From Aquatica leii (taxonomy: Eukaryota; Arthropoda; Insecta; Coleoptera; Lampyridae), in assembly GCA_035610365.1 (NCBI GenBank), contig CM069434.1, positions 30,466,238-30,530,237 of the forward strand: 64,000 nt of DNA, read 5' to 3'. Positions 46,028-57,037 of the stretch are shown here, in pieces. The position numbers and the translations under genes are program-made. Position 1 is the stretch's first letter; each line of letters opens with the position of its first letter. A model generated the notes under the pieces. That model saw only the letters and a program-made list of their open reading frames with translations, had not been told where the DNA came from and did no database searches.

Positions 46028-46214
46028 CTTTGTAAAAAGCACGACTTGTAGCGTTCTTTTTCTCCTCATCTTATTTCGTACTTTGCGGTCAATTTGCATA
46101 CTGATCACATATCTTGCTACTATAGCGGCACGGATTACATAGGACAAGGTGAGCATCACTAATATTGTAGCTGGAATAAGTAAACCGTATACCATTGCAT
46201 TTGAATCTAAAAAC
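46028..46214 (-). CDS. Adhesion GPCR exon (end of ECL2, TM5, ICL3, start of TM6)
   Basis: The acceptor TTTTTACAG precedes GTTTTTAGATTC and the donor GTAATG follows ...TTTACAAAG. The first base completes the Trp codon split with the upstream exon. The product is FLDSNAMVYGLLIPATILVM, LTLSYVIRAAIVARYV, the basic third intracellular loop RKVRNKMRRKRTLQ, and VVLFTK at the start of TM6. The length is 187 bp, one base plus 62 codons, leaving phase 0 for the last exon. The loop's Lys/Arg density is typical of G-protein-contacting ICL3 of class B receptors. Confidence 0.9.
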
Positions 46215-46446
46215 CTGTAAAAACCATTTAAATTGTAGTTAGTGTAAAACAATTTTAGTAAGTGTACTTTAAAAAACAATTTTTATGTTTTTTTGTTCGA
46301 TAAATATCAATTTACAAAAATTTATGAGTTGCTTAAACAGTCATAAAATATAAAACGCTTTCGTTAGTTTTAATGAAAACAAATGGTGTTTGTAAAGAAA
46401 AGTTTTTATTGATTATATATTACGTAAACACATAAGTCAAACTTAC

Positions 46447-46566
46447 CAACAATTGTGCGTTTTTAAACTTGCTGTGTCTAAAAATTTTCCAGCTTTGTCT
46501 TTATATTGAATAAAAACACTAGCGCCTAACAATAATCCAGGTGCTCCCCAAGCAAAAAGCGAATAC
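46447..46566 (-). CDS. Adhesion GPCR exon (TM4 and ECL2)
   Basis: The acceptor TTTTTCAG precedes GTATTCGC, and the donor GTAAGT follows ...AATTGTTG. The 120-bp exon starts by completing a Met codon and reads YSLFAWGAPGLLLGASVFIQ for TM4, then ECL2 with TASLKTHNCW. The YSL(F/Y)AWG.P box is characteristic of adhesion GPCR TM4. The Cys of NCW is the one expected to pair with the Cys at the top of TM3 (in DSELC of the upstream exon). The Trp codon is split by the next intron. The intron before this exon is 15.8 kb, far longer than the other two (about 0.2 and 0.7 kb). Confidence 0.9.
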
Positions 46567-47509
46567 CTGAAAAATTATTTTTTTAATTGAAAAAAAAGCA
46601 ATCATTATTTATTTATAATACATTAATATTTTACTAAAGATTAAAGTTACTTTATGTAAATAATAAAGTTTTTTTTATATTTATAAAGTTTAAAATTTAA
46701 TCAGCATTTTTTAATAAAAAGTTAAACAGATGTCTACTTTAGTTATTGCTAAAAAGTTTGTAATGGTTTTTATGTAATGTAACAAAATAATTTACTTTGT
46801 AGTCATTTTGTTTCTAATCCAAGAGTTAAATGTTTACAATCAAGTTTTTTAGTATTAATAACATTTCTACATCAACAAAGTATTTTATAAGAAAGTTGTT
46901 ACTGTTAAATCAATATAACGTTAAAACATAATATTTTTATTTAAATTTATGTATATTTTGATTTTTGAGTCAATATATATGTATTGGAATTTTAAATTTA
47001 TTTTTAAATATGCTTGAATTTTATGCAAAAATAATGATAAACATGTTATACATTTATTTATGGTATTTATTTGTATAATATTTTGATATCAATTTTTTTT
47101 AATTTTTATTTTAGTCTGAAACGCTAAATAGGTGTTCAAGAAGACACATTAAGTAATGTTCTTTATTTCAAATTTAAAAAAAAAATATTTGTTTTATTAT
47201 AAAACATGTACGTAACGTACACAAATTTTTATGGAAAAATTAATATATAGGACTAAGGGTTATAAAACATTTATTTTTTTTTCTAAATATTACCAAGACT
47301 ATTACATGAACAATGTTTGAACTAATAAATATATAAATCTTGCTGTAAAAGTTTTTTTTCCAATTTTACTTATTCAAATATTCATTACATATATTAAATT
47401 TCATTATCAAAACTACATTTTAATCATAAAAGTAAACAAAATAAATCAACAGTTAACAAAAAGTTTCTAGCAACACTTTTCTCAATACGGCGAATAAAAT
47501 GTTTTTCTA

Positions 47510-47600
47510 TTTCGCATATACAATTGCTACTTTGTGCAACTACTTTTTCAAAAAAAGTTGTTACAAATTTCAACTTTTTGCAACCGAAAGTAGCAATTTT
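47510..47600. repeat. Short MITE-like inverted repeat
   Basis: AATTGCTACTTT near 47520 has an inverted partner AAAGTAGCAATT near 47590. An inner pair AAAAAGTTG and CAACTTTTT flanks the centre. The arms are imperfect between these blocks. Confidence 0.5.
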
Positions 47601-48159
47601 TGTGTGTAATATATAAGGTTGTTAGTAAGTATTAGCTGCCAGGGCTGTCAGATAAAAGAGTTTTTACTTTAATCAATTTTAAAACTATGATATTAATATA
47701 TCACTAAAATCTACATAAATCATATTTAGTCAATTTTGAAAATGAGGAATATAATAATATTACAACTTACCTATATATCAGAAATCAGACAACAATAATA
47801 ATAAACTAATAAACTACAGGTACTGTTCAGTGCCGTAGGTATAATATTTATATTTAACTAATGTTTTTTGTACCAAATAATATAAAAGTTTAATTAAGAG
47901 AAATAATGCTAAGCTAATCAAGTACGGATTATCTATAAGTTTTTTTTATAAAAATAATATTTAAAAGTACCTAATAAGCATAGCAACCGTACGCGTATAG
48001 AATCCGATTTGAAACGCGCCTTCTACTCACAAGCTGCTCTCTACGTTTAGTGATGAGATCTGTAGATATTAACTTAACCTCTAAAATTCATAATTTAACA
48101 AAAAGTCAAAAAAAATATATATATATAAATAATTTGCAATAATTTAGTAATTGTTTATA

Positions 48160-48545
48160 GTGAAGTTGTAGATTTTAACTGTGACAATAGCAATAACACT
48201 TGCAGAACATGGAATAAGCAGTACTTTTTGCTCAGTAAGAATATTTTTATTAAGAATTATTGCCTTATCAGCCTCAATTTTTTTTCTGTAGTAAGGTTGG
48301 ACATCAAGTTTTGAGCAATCTGAATTGGTAGTGCAGATTGACTTACAGCAGTAGAAGTAGAAGCAACCGGCTGGTACTGACTCGATAACGTTTGTACCAC
48401 GTTACTTATTTTTCATTAAAAAAGGTTCAACATATCCTTTGGCAACTGTTTATGATTTCTAGTCCCGATGCTTTTTAATTGTAAGCCAATCTTCTCCCTG
48501 ATTTGCAAGGTGTGATGCAGAAGAGCGGCGTATAATCATAATTTG
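48160..48545 (-). other. More GC-rich patch of unknown origin
   Basis: On the minus strand short frames read RRSSASHLANQGEDWLTIKK, then a segment with NVIESVPAGCF and YRKKIEADKAIIL. It is less AT-rich than its surroundings and partly protein-like, but it contains stops and no family I can name. It may be a decayed transposon or retrocopy inside the intron. Confidence 0.25.
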
Positions 48546-49500
48546 ACAATTTCAAACATTCAGCAATGTTTTTAAAGACTTTGCTAACTTTATTAATTCC
48601 AATTGGAGATACGGTACATATTTCTTATTTTTAAATTAAAGAAACACAACCAAATCAAAAGAATATAGAGTATTCAGAAAATTTAAGGTGATAATTTAAT
48701 TGCATAAAAGAGATAATAGTAAAAGTACTAAGTATTACACATTAGACAATGTTTATTTAAGATTTTTTTGTTCTGCCTTTTTTATAAAGTGATATGTACA
48801 CGTTTGTATTGACTTCCTAGCATGCTATAATATTTTTAAAATGTTTTCCTTGATTTTATTAAGGTATAATCCAAATATGGTAAATTAAAGTTATGTTGTT
48901 ATATTTACTATTTCTTATATTTGTGCGTAAAAAAAGTAAATTAGTAAAATTGTTATTTTTAACGTATATTATAAAAGAAAAACTGTTAGAAATAGCGGAT
49001 GCACCCACTTTTGGTTTCTTTATCAGACCTATCTTTTGATAGTTTCAAGAGAATATCAAAAGCCAGCTCCATACCAAATTTCATCTTACTAGAACCTTTA
49101 CACACACACAGACACTAAATTTTTTTGTCAAAAACAATGCAATCTGCAATGTGTCTGCTAACACGATAATGCTTCATAAAGTTGACATAATGCAAAATCA
49201 CCGTTTCTAATTCTTTGTTTTCACTAGTATCATTTATCAAGAAAATGTATCTGCACTTGCAGCAAAATGTCACTATCACTCATTTTCACAAGATTATTGA
49301 ACAAAAAACTGTAATAAAAACAAGCAAGATATGTTTTATATATGTCAATGTGAAATAATAGGTACGGCATTAAAATCCCAAACGCGCATGTTTAGAACTC
49401 TAAGGTTTTACCAAAATCTGCAAACTTATCTAACAGTCTAAAAACAAGTTATAAAATTTAATTTTATTGTAATTACCAAAAAGTTACTTTTATTATATGT

Positions 49501-49508
49501 ACCAAGCA
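49501..49508. repeat. 8-bp target-site duplication, left copy (ACCAAGCA)
   Basis: Directly precedes the CGAGGAGTG terminus; exact copy at 53054-53061. Confidence 0.85.
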
Positions 49509-49596
49509 CGAGGAGTGAACACGTCTGCTAAAAAGTATACACGTACATTCTCTTTTTAAAGTAAATCTTATAATTCTGCCTTTAATTAATAGAAAT

Positions 49597-49735
49597 CTTC
49601 AGTAAATCCTACTACATCCTAATAAATCTGGGTACAATCTAATAAATCCCGGCACATCCTAATAAATTCCGGTACATCCTAATAAATCCAAGTACATCTT
49701 AGTCAGTTTTGGTACATCTTAGTAAATCTTTAGCA
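49597..49735 (+). repeat. Left subterminal tandem repeats (about 20-bp units)
   Basis: Consecutive units AATAAATCCCGGCACATCCT, AATAAATTCCGGTACATCCT and AATAAATCCAAGTACATCTT show a 20-bp period. More diverged units lie on both sides. These are likely transposase-binding or structural repeats of the transposon. Confidence 0.85.
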
Positions 49736-50514
49736 AAGTTTTATACGTTTTAAAGATTCCTCGTTTACATTTTAAGTAAAAAGTAAATGATAAATTTGTA
49801 GGTATTTAAAAATTTTTTAGTCAATTTTTTTACAAAAAAAAAGAAGAATATAAAAAATATGTTAGCCAATAAAAATAAAATCAAGTACATATTTGACAAT
49901 AAATATTTAACAAAATAATTCTTATTTAAGAGACGAGCGAGGATACGTAGTAGTAAAACTTATAGGTCCATAAAAAGTGTATTGTTTTCCAACTACGGCA
50001 ATATCATCATTTTTCGAGCAAAAAAGGTTTCTCTCACTTTTCTTTTTTTGTTTTGGGAATTTCATTTTAAGTTAAGAACGGCATCATCATCAGAAGACGT
50101 TGCGGATGATGTAGACAACTTTCTTACATATTTCTTTTTTTTATATTGAAAGTCAATTTCTACGCTACCATCTTTTTTTGACTATATTTCTTGTTTTTTT
50201 TTTTTAATACCCAACATACAGATTTTAGTATCCGAATCGCTTTGAATACGTTTTTACAAAAAATCTTTTATAATTAATTCGTTTCTGATTTCTTTTGAGA
50301 AAATGCCACAGAAATCTAAAACTAAGTTACTTTCTAAATTGTCTAGAACATCTTCTCGATTTTTTGATTTCATTAGCAGGACACTAAAAATGTTTTCAAC
50401 ATTTGTATCATGAGTAATGAAAGGTACTAAATCGTGTTCTTTTTTACTTTTTGTTTGATCATTGTATCTTTTAGCTTGCGTTTTTAATTATGGTATTTTC
50501 TATTGTAGGTACTA

Positions 50515-52362
50515 AAATAAAATTATGTTATCATTCACATTGATTCTCAGGTTTTGTAAATTTGTTATAGCATCTGTTAAAACATTTGACACTGTATTTT
50601 CTATGCAAATATGAGTGAAGTAATCTATATTAAAATTTAACGATGTCTCATTTTTTTTGTAATTCTGAAGTTATTGTCTTTTATCTTGGAAGAATTATCG
50701 TTTAAAATATTATTCACCTCTTTAATTCTGTCTACTCGACGTATGAAGTTGTTTATGATATAATTAACCACTGTCGAAAATGCAAACGTCACTGATCTTG
50801 TTGCTCAAAAAATCTTCTCGCAGGTTTGACTAAAAAATAGCGACGGAATAAACAAGTCATGCCTTAAACTCCTGTTTTCTCGAAAATCACCAATTATGTT
50901 GATCAATGCGTGAGCATTCAGCTCTAAACAAACATAACAATTAGTTGTTATAAAGTTTTTTCTAACTTTATAACTGGGATGATTTTGAAGCTTCTGTCGC
51001 CAAATTTGCAAAAAAAAACAGCATACCAGATATTATATATACGAGTTTTGATATCAAAAGTTATGTCCATATAACATGATATAGATAACTGCATTACTTT
51101 TAAATAAGCATGGGTACTCTCACTTTCTGGAATATTTTGTAAAAATCTAATTACTTTTAGTGAACATATTCTTTCTGCTGCTAGAAGGTTCATTTTATCT
51201 TCGGTTTTCAAATCCAACAATTTTCAACTAAACGCTTTAAGTGAAAAGTTGAAAACAAATTACCCATAGCTAATAAAATGTTGTGCTTTAGGAGTCGTGT
51301 TGGTAGCTTCTTTCCTACGTGAACCGTATCTTAAACATAAGACACTCAAGTTGCGTTGTTTTTTTCATACCCTGATTGATACAAACTCTATTCATACGTT
51401 TTGGAACTTGTTATACTCGGTAGAAGTTTAGCACATTGACGCATTGCTTTCAACAATCGAGTGTCACCGTCCAAAGAAAAACCTAATACAGTAGTATCTT
51501 GATCTTTAAAGTTTTTTGTATGTTTTCCCATCGTTGGCAAGCATCGTTTGAATTAAATCTACTGTCGGTTCTAAATATAGCAAGACAAGAAGCTAGTGCT
51601 GTTTTAGATAAAGGTTTGGTTATTATTATGTAAGCATAGTTTAACCTTTTTTCAAATAATTGCAAATTGTTTTGGCCGACGTTGTTAAGACTGTGTCTGT
51701 TTTTGGCAACCCTTTAATTAAAGATAAATCCTACAAGTTAGTGTTTACATCATATTCTATTTTTCTTGTTACTCGCGTTGCATCTTAGCTGATTCATACA
51801 ACTTTAGGCAAATGGCTTTTCTCCAGAAATTCTTTGAGACCATCGTAATCAAAAACACCTTGAATTTTTTCACTTGTTTGTTTTACATATTTATTTAAAA
51901 AATTTATTGATGGCAACACTGATTTCATGTTTTCGTATAACGTTTCATACAATAGTTTATAGTTTCAATGTAACTACTGCGTTTATTAAAAGACTTGAAA
52001 TTATTAATGGAAATATCAAGTAACATATTCAAATGATGATTTTTTGGATTTGTTTAACATTTTTCAAAAAATTTTTTAACTTTTTTTAAATCAGCTCCTA
52101 TTTCTTGGTTTTTGGTTATAATGTCATGAGTCACACGTTCTATCTCATTGAGTAAGGAAAAGAAAGAAGTTATAAATGGCTGATCAGTATAACTACTTGT
52201 TGTCGTCCTTTTTTTTCTTTCCTTTCGCTGACATACTCGTTGTCCACTTAGAAGACAAGTTTGATTCTTTGAACAATTGCGATTTTGTTTTATTATGTAC
52301 ATCGTGTCCGTCGTAGTTTTTATTTTCTTTTGTATTATTGAGTACTTGTGTATTAGAAACAT
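50515..52362 (-). pseudogene. Transposase-like pseudogene of the unclassified transposon
   Basis: Reading the minus strand: a Lys/Arg-rich N-terminal frame (52362-52054) with NEIERVTHDIITKNQEIGAD; a decayed middle with DATRVTRKIEYDVNTN and KGLPKTDTVLTTSA; then NYAYIIITKPLSKTALASCL and AIFRTDSRFNSNDACQRWEN. Next come a G-plus-D segment, NLLAAERICSLKVIRFLQNI, ESTHAYLKVMQLSI and TRIYNIWYAVFF. Finally FITTNCYVCLELNAHALINI, IPSLFFSQTCEKIF, and TRSVTFAFSTVVNYI. The SQ(T/P)CE..F..TRS.T..FSTVVN ending resembles large uncharacterised transposase-like proteins I recall from cnidarian and aphid genomes. Stops and several frameshifts make it a pseudogene. Likely catalytic acids are the D of DATRV and E of SQTCE, by inference only. 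Confidence 0.6.
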
Positions 52363-52865
52363 TATTGGCTTAAAATTTTGACTTTTGAGCTAAGTAGGGA
52401 TGTAATAGTATCTTTTCTTATGTTATCATTAGGTTTTACAGTTTGCGGAGTAATGTTTTCTTTTCTGTTTTTTTCTAAGGTAACCTTTTTTATGTTTATA
52501 GTTTAATTTGTTACCGACGATAGTTTTTGATGACTGTATAAGACTATAATACTTAAGCAAATTTAATAAATTATCAGATTTAATACATCTTTATGTAAAA
52601 AAGAAAACTTGTGTTCAAAATACGCCATACAATGTACGAACAGTATGAATAATCAGTAAATACGTTTTTACATATTTTTTTATGTAAATATGTATATTTT
52701 TAGTTAACTAGTTATATAACGAGTTGAGTATTTACTTTGTTAATCTACTATTTCTTTGATTTTTAATATTACAGTTGCTACAACCACAAATCGAAGCAAA
52801 CACAGAACGTTACATAAAAAAAAACATATTGCGCATGCATCCTTTCAACTACTTCTCTAATTCGT

Positions 52866-53035
52866 TGTCAGTAAATCCTCAAAAATCCTTAGTACATCCT
52901 TAGTACATTTTAGTGCATCCCAATACATTCTCAGTACATACCAGTATATTCTCAAAATACTAAAGAAATCCCCGTACATCCTTATGAATTCCCATGAAAT
53001 CCTGATAAATCCTCGTAAGTGTACACCATAAATCC
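52866..53035 (+). repeat. Right subterminal repeats (12-13-bp TAGTACATCC-like units)
   Basis: Repeated blocks such as CCTTAGTACAT, TTTTAGTGCAT, CCAATACATTC and CTCAGTACAT lie in the same orientation as the left array, not inverted. Some AAATCCT units near 52995-53035 match the left array. Confidence 0.75.
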
Positions 53036-53053
53036 TTATGTGTTCGCCTCTCG

Positions 53054-53061
53054 ACCAAGCA
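53054..53061. repeat. 8-bp target-site duplication, right copy (ACCAAGCA)
   Basis: Directly follows the ...CGCCTCTCG terminus; identical to 49501-49508. Confidence 0.85.
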
Positions 53062-55448
53062 TTATCTCCTTCTTTTCAAAAGTACCTTATTTTTTGACAA
53101 CAAAACAAATTCTTTATTTACACTATTAGCTATCGTTCATTTTGTTGACGTCGATGTTTATAGAAAAGAAAAAGACATTGGCATATTTTGCAAATCATCT
53201 TTATATCAATATATTCAAAAACCTCTTTAAAAACAGCAGATTTTTCTAAGCACGAATACATAATGTATTAAGTTTTTCAATTAACGCAAACTTTTACAGA
53301 TATAGATTAAAAAGCATGTTTTTAGTTATCGATTCTGTTATACCAGAAAAACAGTAGAAATGGAAATTCGTCATTTTGTGAACTTACATTAATCTAGCAA
53401 AATGAAAACAATACTTGTTTAAGCTTAGTTTAAACTATACAAATGCGTTATACAAAACGTAAACCTTATTTCAAAATGTGATAAAATAACTGACGTAAGG
53501 TGCATTTTGCAACAACTTATATTTTTAAACGTTTTATGCCATGTGTTAAGAAGCAATATTAAATTACCAACATTGCATAGTAATACAACATGTTAAAAAA
53601 TAAACAAATATTAAATTTTATATTAATTCCTACCAATTCTTAGAATTTGTTATTAATACATTTTAATATTACAAGAAAATTTGATAATGCTAGAAGAGAA
53701 AATTGGATATTACATAAGCTAAGAGGTAACGTTCTAAGTTTACAAGATATTAATAATATTCTGAGAAGAAAATGTGATGTATAAATAAAAATTTAAAACT
53801 AAACGAGATCTGATGCTACGACAATAATTTTTGTAAACATAAAATTAAAATTCTTTTTGATAAATTAAAACCGATATATGCTATTAGTTATGTAACCATA
53901 CATAAGTTTTACAAACTCTAAGAACAAAAACATAATATTATTTTGCTTAGAACCATCATGTTACAAGTGTTTACAGAAATTTAAACTTTATAGTAAGTAT
54001 GAATTTCTGTTAATTATCTAACTGCGATTGCGTAATCAGCAAATCTACCTATTGACGCAACCTATTTATTTATAAAAAAAGTAATAAATAATTTAAAAAT
54101 TATGCTAATAACGTTTTTAAAAGTTTGTAATAGGTACGGTGAAACAACATGTATATAAACATTACATTTAATCACTTAATGTAATTATGAAATATGTGTA
54201 GTATTTCTTTACATTTTAGACAGAAAAATAACATATAATTGGGTTATTTAATATAACTTTTGCATCATATTTGTATAACGTAGCGGGTATATATTTTTGT
54301 GTTCACTTTATTAAAAAAAACTTAATTAGTGTTTTTATATTAAATTTTATAAACAAATGTGTATATAAATTAATTTTTAAATCTGCACTTTAGCTAGTTG
54401 GTTATATTTTGTTTATGGTTTGTTTACAGTTTTGTAAAACCCTTAATTAATTTGTTTTTGTTAGCTTAATAATTAAAAAAATAAAATAACAAACACCGTT
54501 TTTTTAAGATTAGTGTGTTTAAATCAAAAATAAGAAAAAAAACTAGAAATAACACTTATAAAAAAAATATCTCAAAAGAAGTAAATACCAAACAAATTAA
54601 AAACGCATGCAATGCAAAAAAATGTTATTTTTAGCGTTACTTACGTATACAAAGTAAGAAAATTAAAAATAATTAAACAACAAAAAAATACATTGGTAAA
54701 TAATAAAAAAAAACACAAAACTGAATATAAAAAAAAACAAATTCTACAACAAAAAATATTAACCGTACATACATGGCAATTAAAAACGTGTGAATATTAA
54801 AGATACAAAACAAAAAACATAAAAATTGTAGGCCACATATTAAACATTTTAACAATAACAGGAAATAAGAAAACAGCCGAGGTAGGTAGGTAGGTACAGT
54901 AAAAAAAATATATTTTAAAATTTTTAAAGTAAAATTTTTATCTTGTTCCAATAAATTTTATAAATACTGAATTAATACAGGTTTTTAATATTGCGTCAAT
55001 ATTAAATATTTGTATTGACATTTATTTGAGAATGATTAGAAATTTTATTGTTTCAATATTATTCCTATTTCCTACAAATTATTTTTGCGTATTTCGTAAA
55101 GGGACTAATTTTGTGTCGTTTTTAAGCATAAGACATACTTAGCCTTTCCCCTATTCACACAGAATCTTTTGCAAACGGGTAAGTCTCTAAATTTTAATTG
55201 TTTATTCTTTCTCCGTGTTTGACATGTTAACAATTTTTAATCTTGAGTTTAGAGAATTCACCTTTCTTACTCTAAATAGTAATAGAATTTTTTGTAGAGG
55301 AATCCCCGTTTTTTATGAACTTGGTTCGTACTATATAAAACAAGACAATGGATTTTTTTAGTCTCTATTGGAAGTGCATCTAAAAGTTAGTCGTGTTTTC
55401 CATTTGTGACGTTTTCTACTTGTGACTTTATTGTTTTTGTTTGGCGAG
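53062..55448. other. AT-rich intron sequence
   Basis: No exon of the GPCR or other gene could be supported. A short microsatellite (GGTA)4 lies at 54881-54896, and 54540-54780 is strongly A-rich. Confidence 0.5.
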
Positions 55449-57037
55449 ATGGATGCTTATGAACTAGAAATTATTAGACTACAGGCACTTTACAATGAAG
55501 TACCAACTCCGGACGTGTTTAAAGCATCCGAGTCAAAAGACGAAAATGCACAAGACATAATTAGCAAACACGATACAGATACGGACCAAGAAGAACCAGA
55601 TGAAGATGGCAACCAATCAGATACTTTTAGTACAACTTCTAGATTTTTCTATGTTTATGGAAGAGACGAAACCAAGTGAAAAAAGCATGCCCCAGACCAA
55701 AAAGTTCAAACAAAGTAGCAAAATATTGTTACCCAATTTCTTAGCGTTCGTGTAGGTGCAAGAAACGCAAACATTGTGTTGGATGTTGAAGAAATTTTCG
55801 AAAAAGTTATCAAAAATACCAATACACAAAAAATAGCACCAAGATACAAAAATAAATACGACGTAATACTTACTAAAAAAGTAGAAATGAAGGCGTTTAT
55901 CGGTTTGCTGTATTTGGCCGGTTCTCAGCATAGTGGGCGAAAAGAATTATACGAATTTTGGTCCGAGAGGGGCATAGGGTTCCAATTATTTCCTGTTAGC
56001 TAATTTATGTTTCTGATAAAGTGTTTCAACAATACCGATACAAACGATGAGCGAAACAAGTTGGATACACTTGCTGCCGTTAGACATATATTTGGAAAAT
56101 TTAATAAACAGCTTTAAAAACATTATAGTGTGGGTAAATATGTGACTCTAAGTAAAATGTTGTTAGGATTTTGTAGAAGATGTGACTTTGGTATCTACAT
56201 TCTGAATAAACCCAACAAATATGGGATTGAAACGTTTTCTACAGTGGATGCAGAAACCTTTTACACGTCGCATTTGCAGATCTATGTTGGAAGCCAACCT
56301 GAAGGTCCTTTTTAGATAAACAATTCTGTAACAGCTGTCATTTGATGAATGACGAATCACATCTCAGGGACTACTATACTATACTAGCGTGGAAACTGTA
56401 AGTCGTTTGTTGTATGATCACCGCCTAACTGTAGTTAGTACAATACAATTCAGTCAAAAGTCGTTGTCAAAAGAAGTTAAAAGTGTTGAAGATAGACCTG
56501 TAAATACTTCATTTTATATATAGTAACTTTATATGTATGTTTCAAAAAAGTCAAAGAATGTATTACTGGTATCGTCAATGCACTACGATGACAAAATAGA
56601 CGAAAATACTGGTGATAATAAAAAACCAGAGCTACTAACATTCTGCTATTTTACAAAAAGCGGTGTTGATGTAGTTGACAGAATGGATACATTTTATAAT
56701 GTAGCTTGAAACACAAGAAGATGCCCATTGGTGTTTTTTTTTTGGCATGCTCAACGTAGGAAGAATCAACGCATTCATAATAAATAAAACGAACAATCAA
56801 GATGGAGAATTTTTGAAAAACAAACTACTATTTTAAAAAAATTGGGAAAGGACTTAGTGATAGAAAACATGACACACTAGCGAATATGTCAAATCTACCA
56901 CGGCTAAAATGACAGGTGTCGCAGTCACAGAAGAGCCCCGACAGACGACTTCAACTGCTCGAAGAAAGTGCAAATTCTGCAAGGACCGAAAATCAAGATA
57001 TTTGTGCAAGTTTTGTTGTTCTTGTATTTGTTTGTAA
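55449..57037 (+). pseudogene. piggyBac-like transposase pseudogene, nearly full length
   Basis: ATG at 55449 starts MDAYELEIIRLQALYNEVPT and an acidic region (DTDTDQEEPDEDGNQSD). Next come a GRDETKWKKHAP segment, RVGARNANIVLDVEEIFEKV, KKVEMKAFIGLLYLAGSQHS, LYEFWSERGIGF and, after a stop, the FRGRC-like GFCRRCDFGIYILNKPNKYG with FSTVDAETFYTSHLQIYVG. This covers the first two catalytic Asp regions in outline. It resumes as VLLVSSMHYDDK, then TKSGVDVVDRMDTFYNVA with the third Asp region, then FFGMLNVGRINAFIINK. It ends with the zinc tail KCKFCKDRKSRYLCKFCCSC and a TAA at 57035-57037. At least four frameshifts and several stops disable it. Terminal repeats were not located. Confidence 0.88.

Larger units (their letters stand above)
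49509..53053 (-). mobile_element. Unclassified 3545-bp DNA transposon with 8-bp target duplication
   Basis: The left end begins CGAGGAGTGAACACG and the right end, read inward on the minus strand, begins CGAGAGGCGAACACA: an imperfect terminal inverted repeat with 12 of 15 matching. The perfect duplication ACCAAGCA flanks it. Subterminal direct repeats lie at both ends. A minus-strand transposase-like gene fills 50.5-52.4 kb. An 8-bp duplication fits hAT, P or Sola1-type elements, but the TIRs and protein do not match the hAT features seen elsewhere in this window. Superfamily is left open. Confidence 0.78.
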
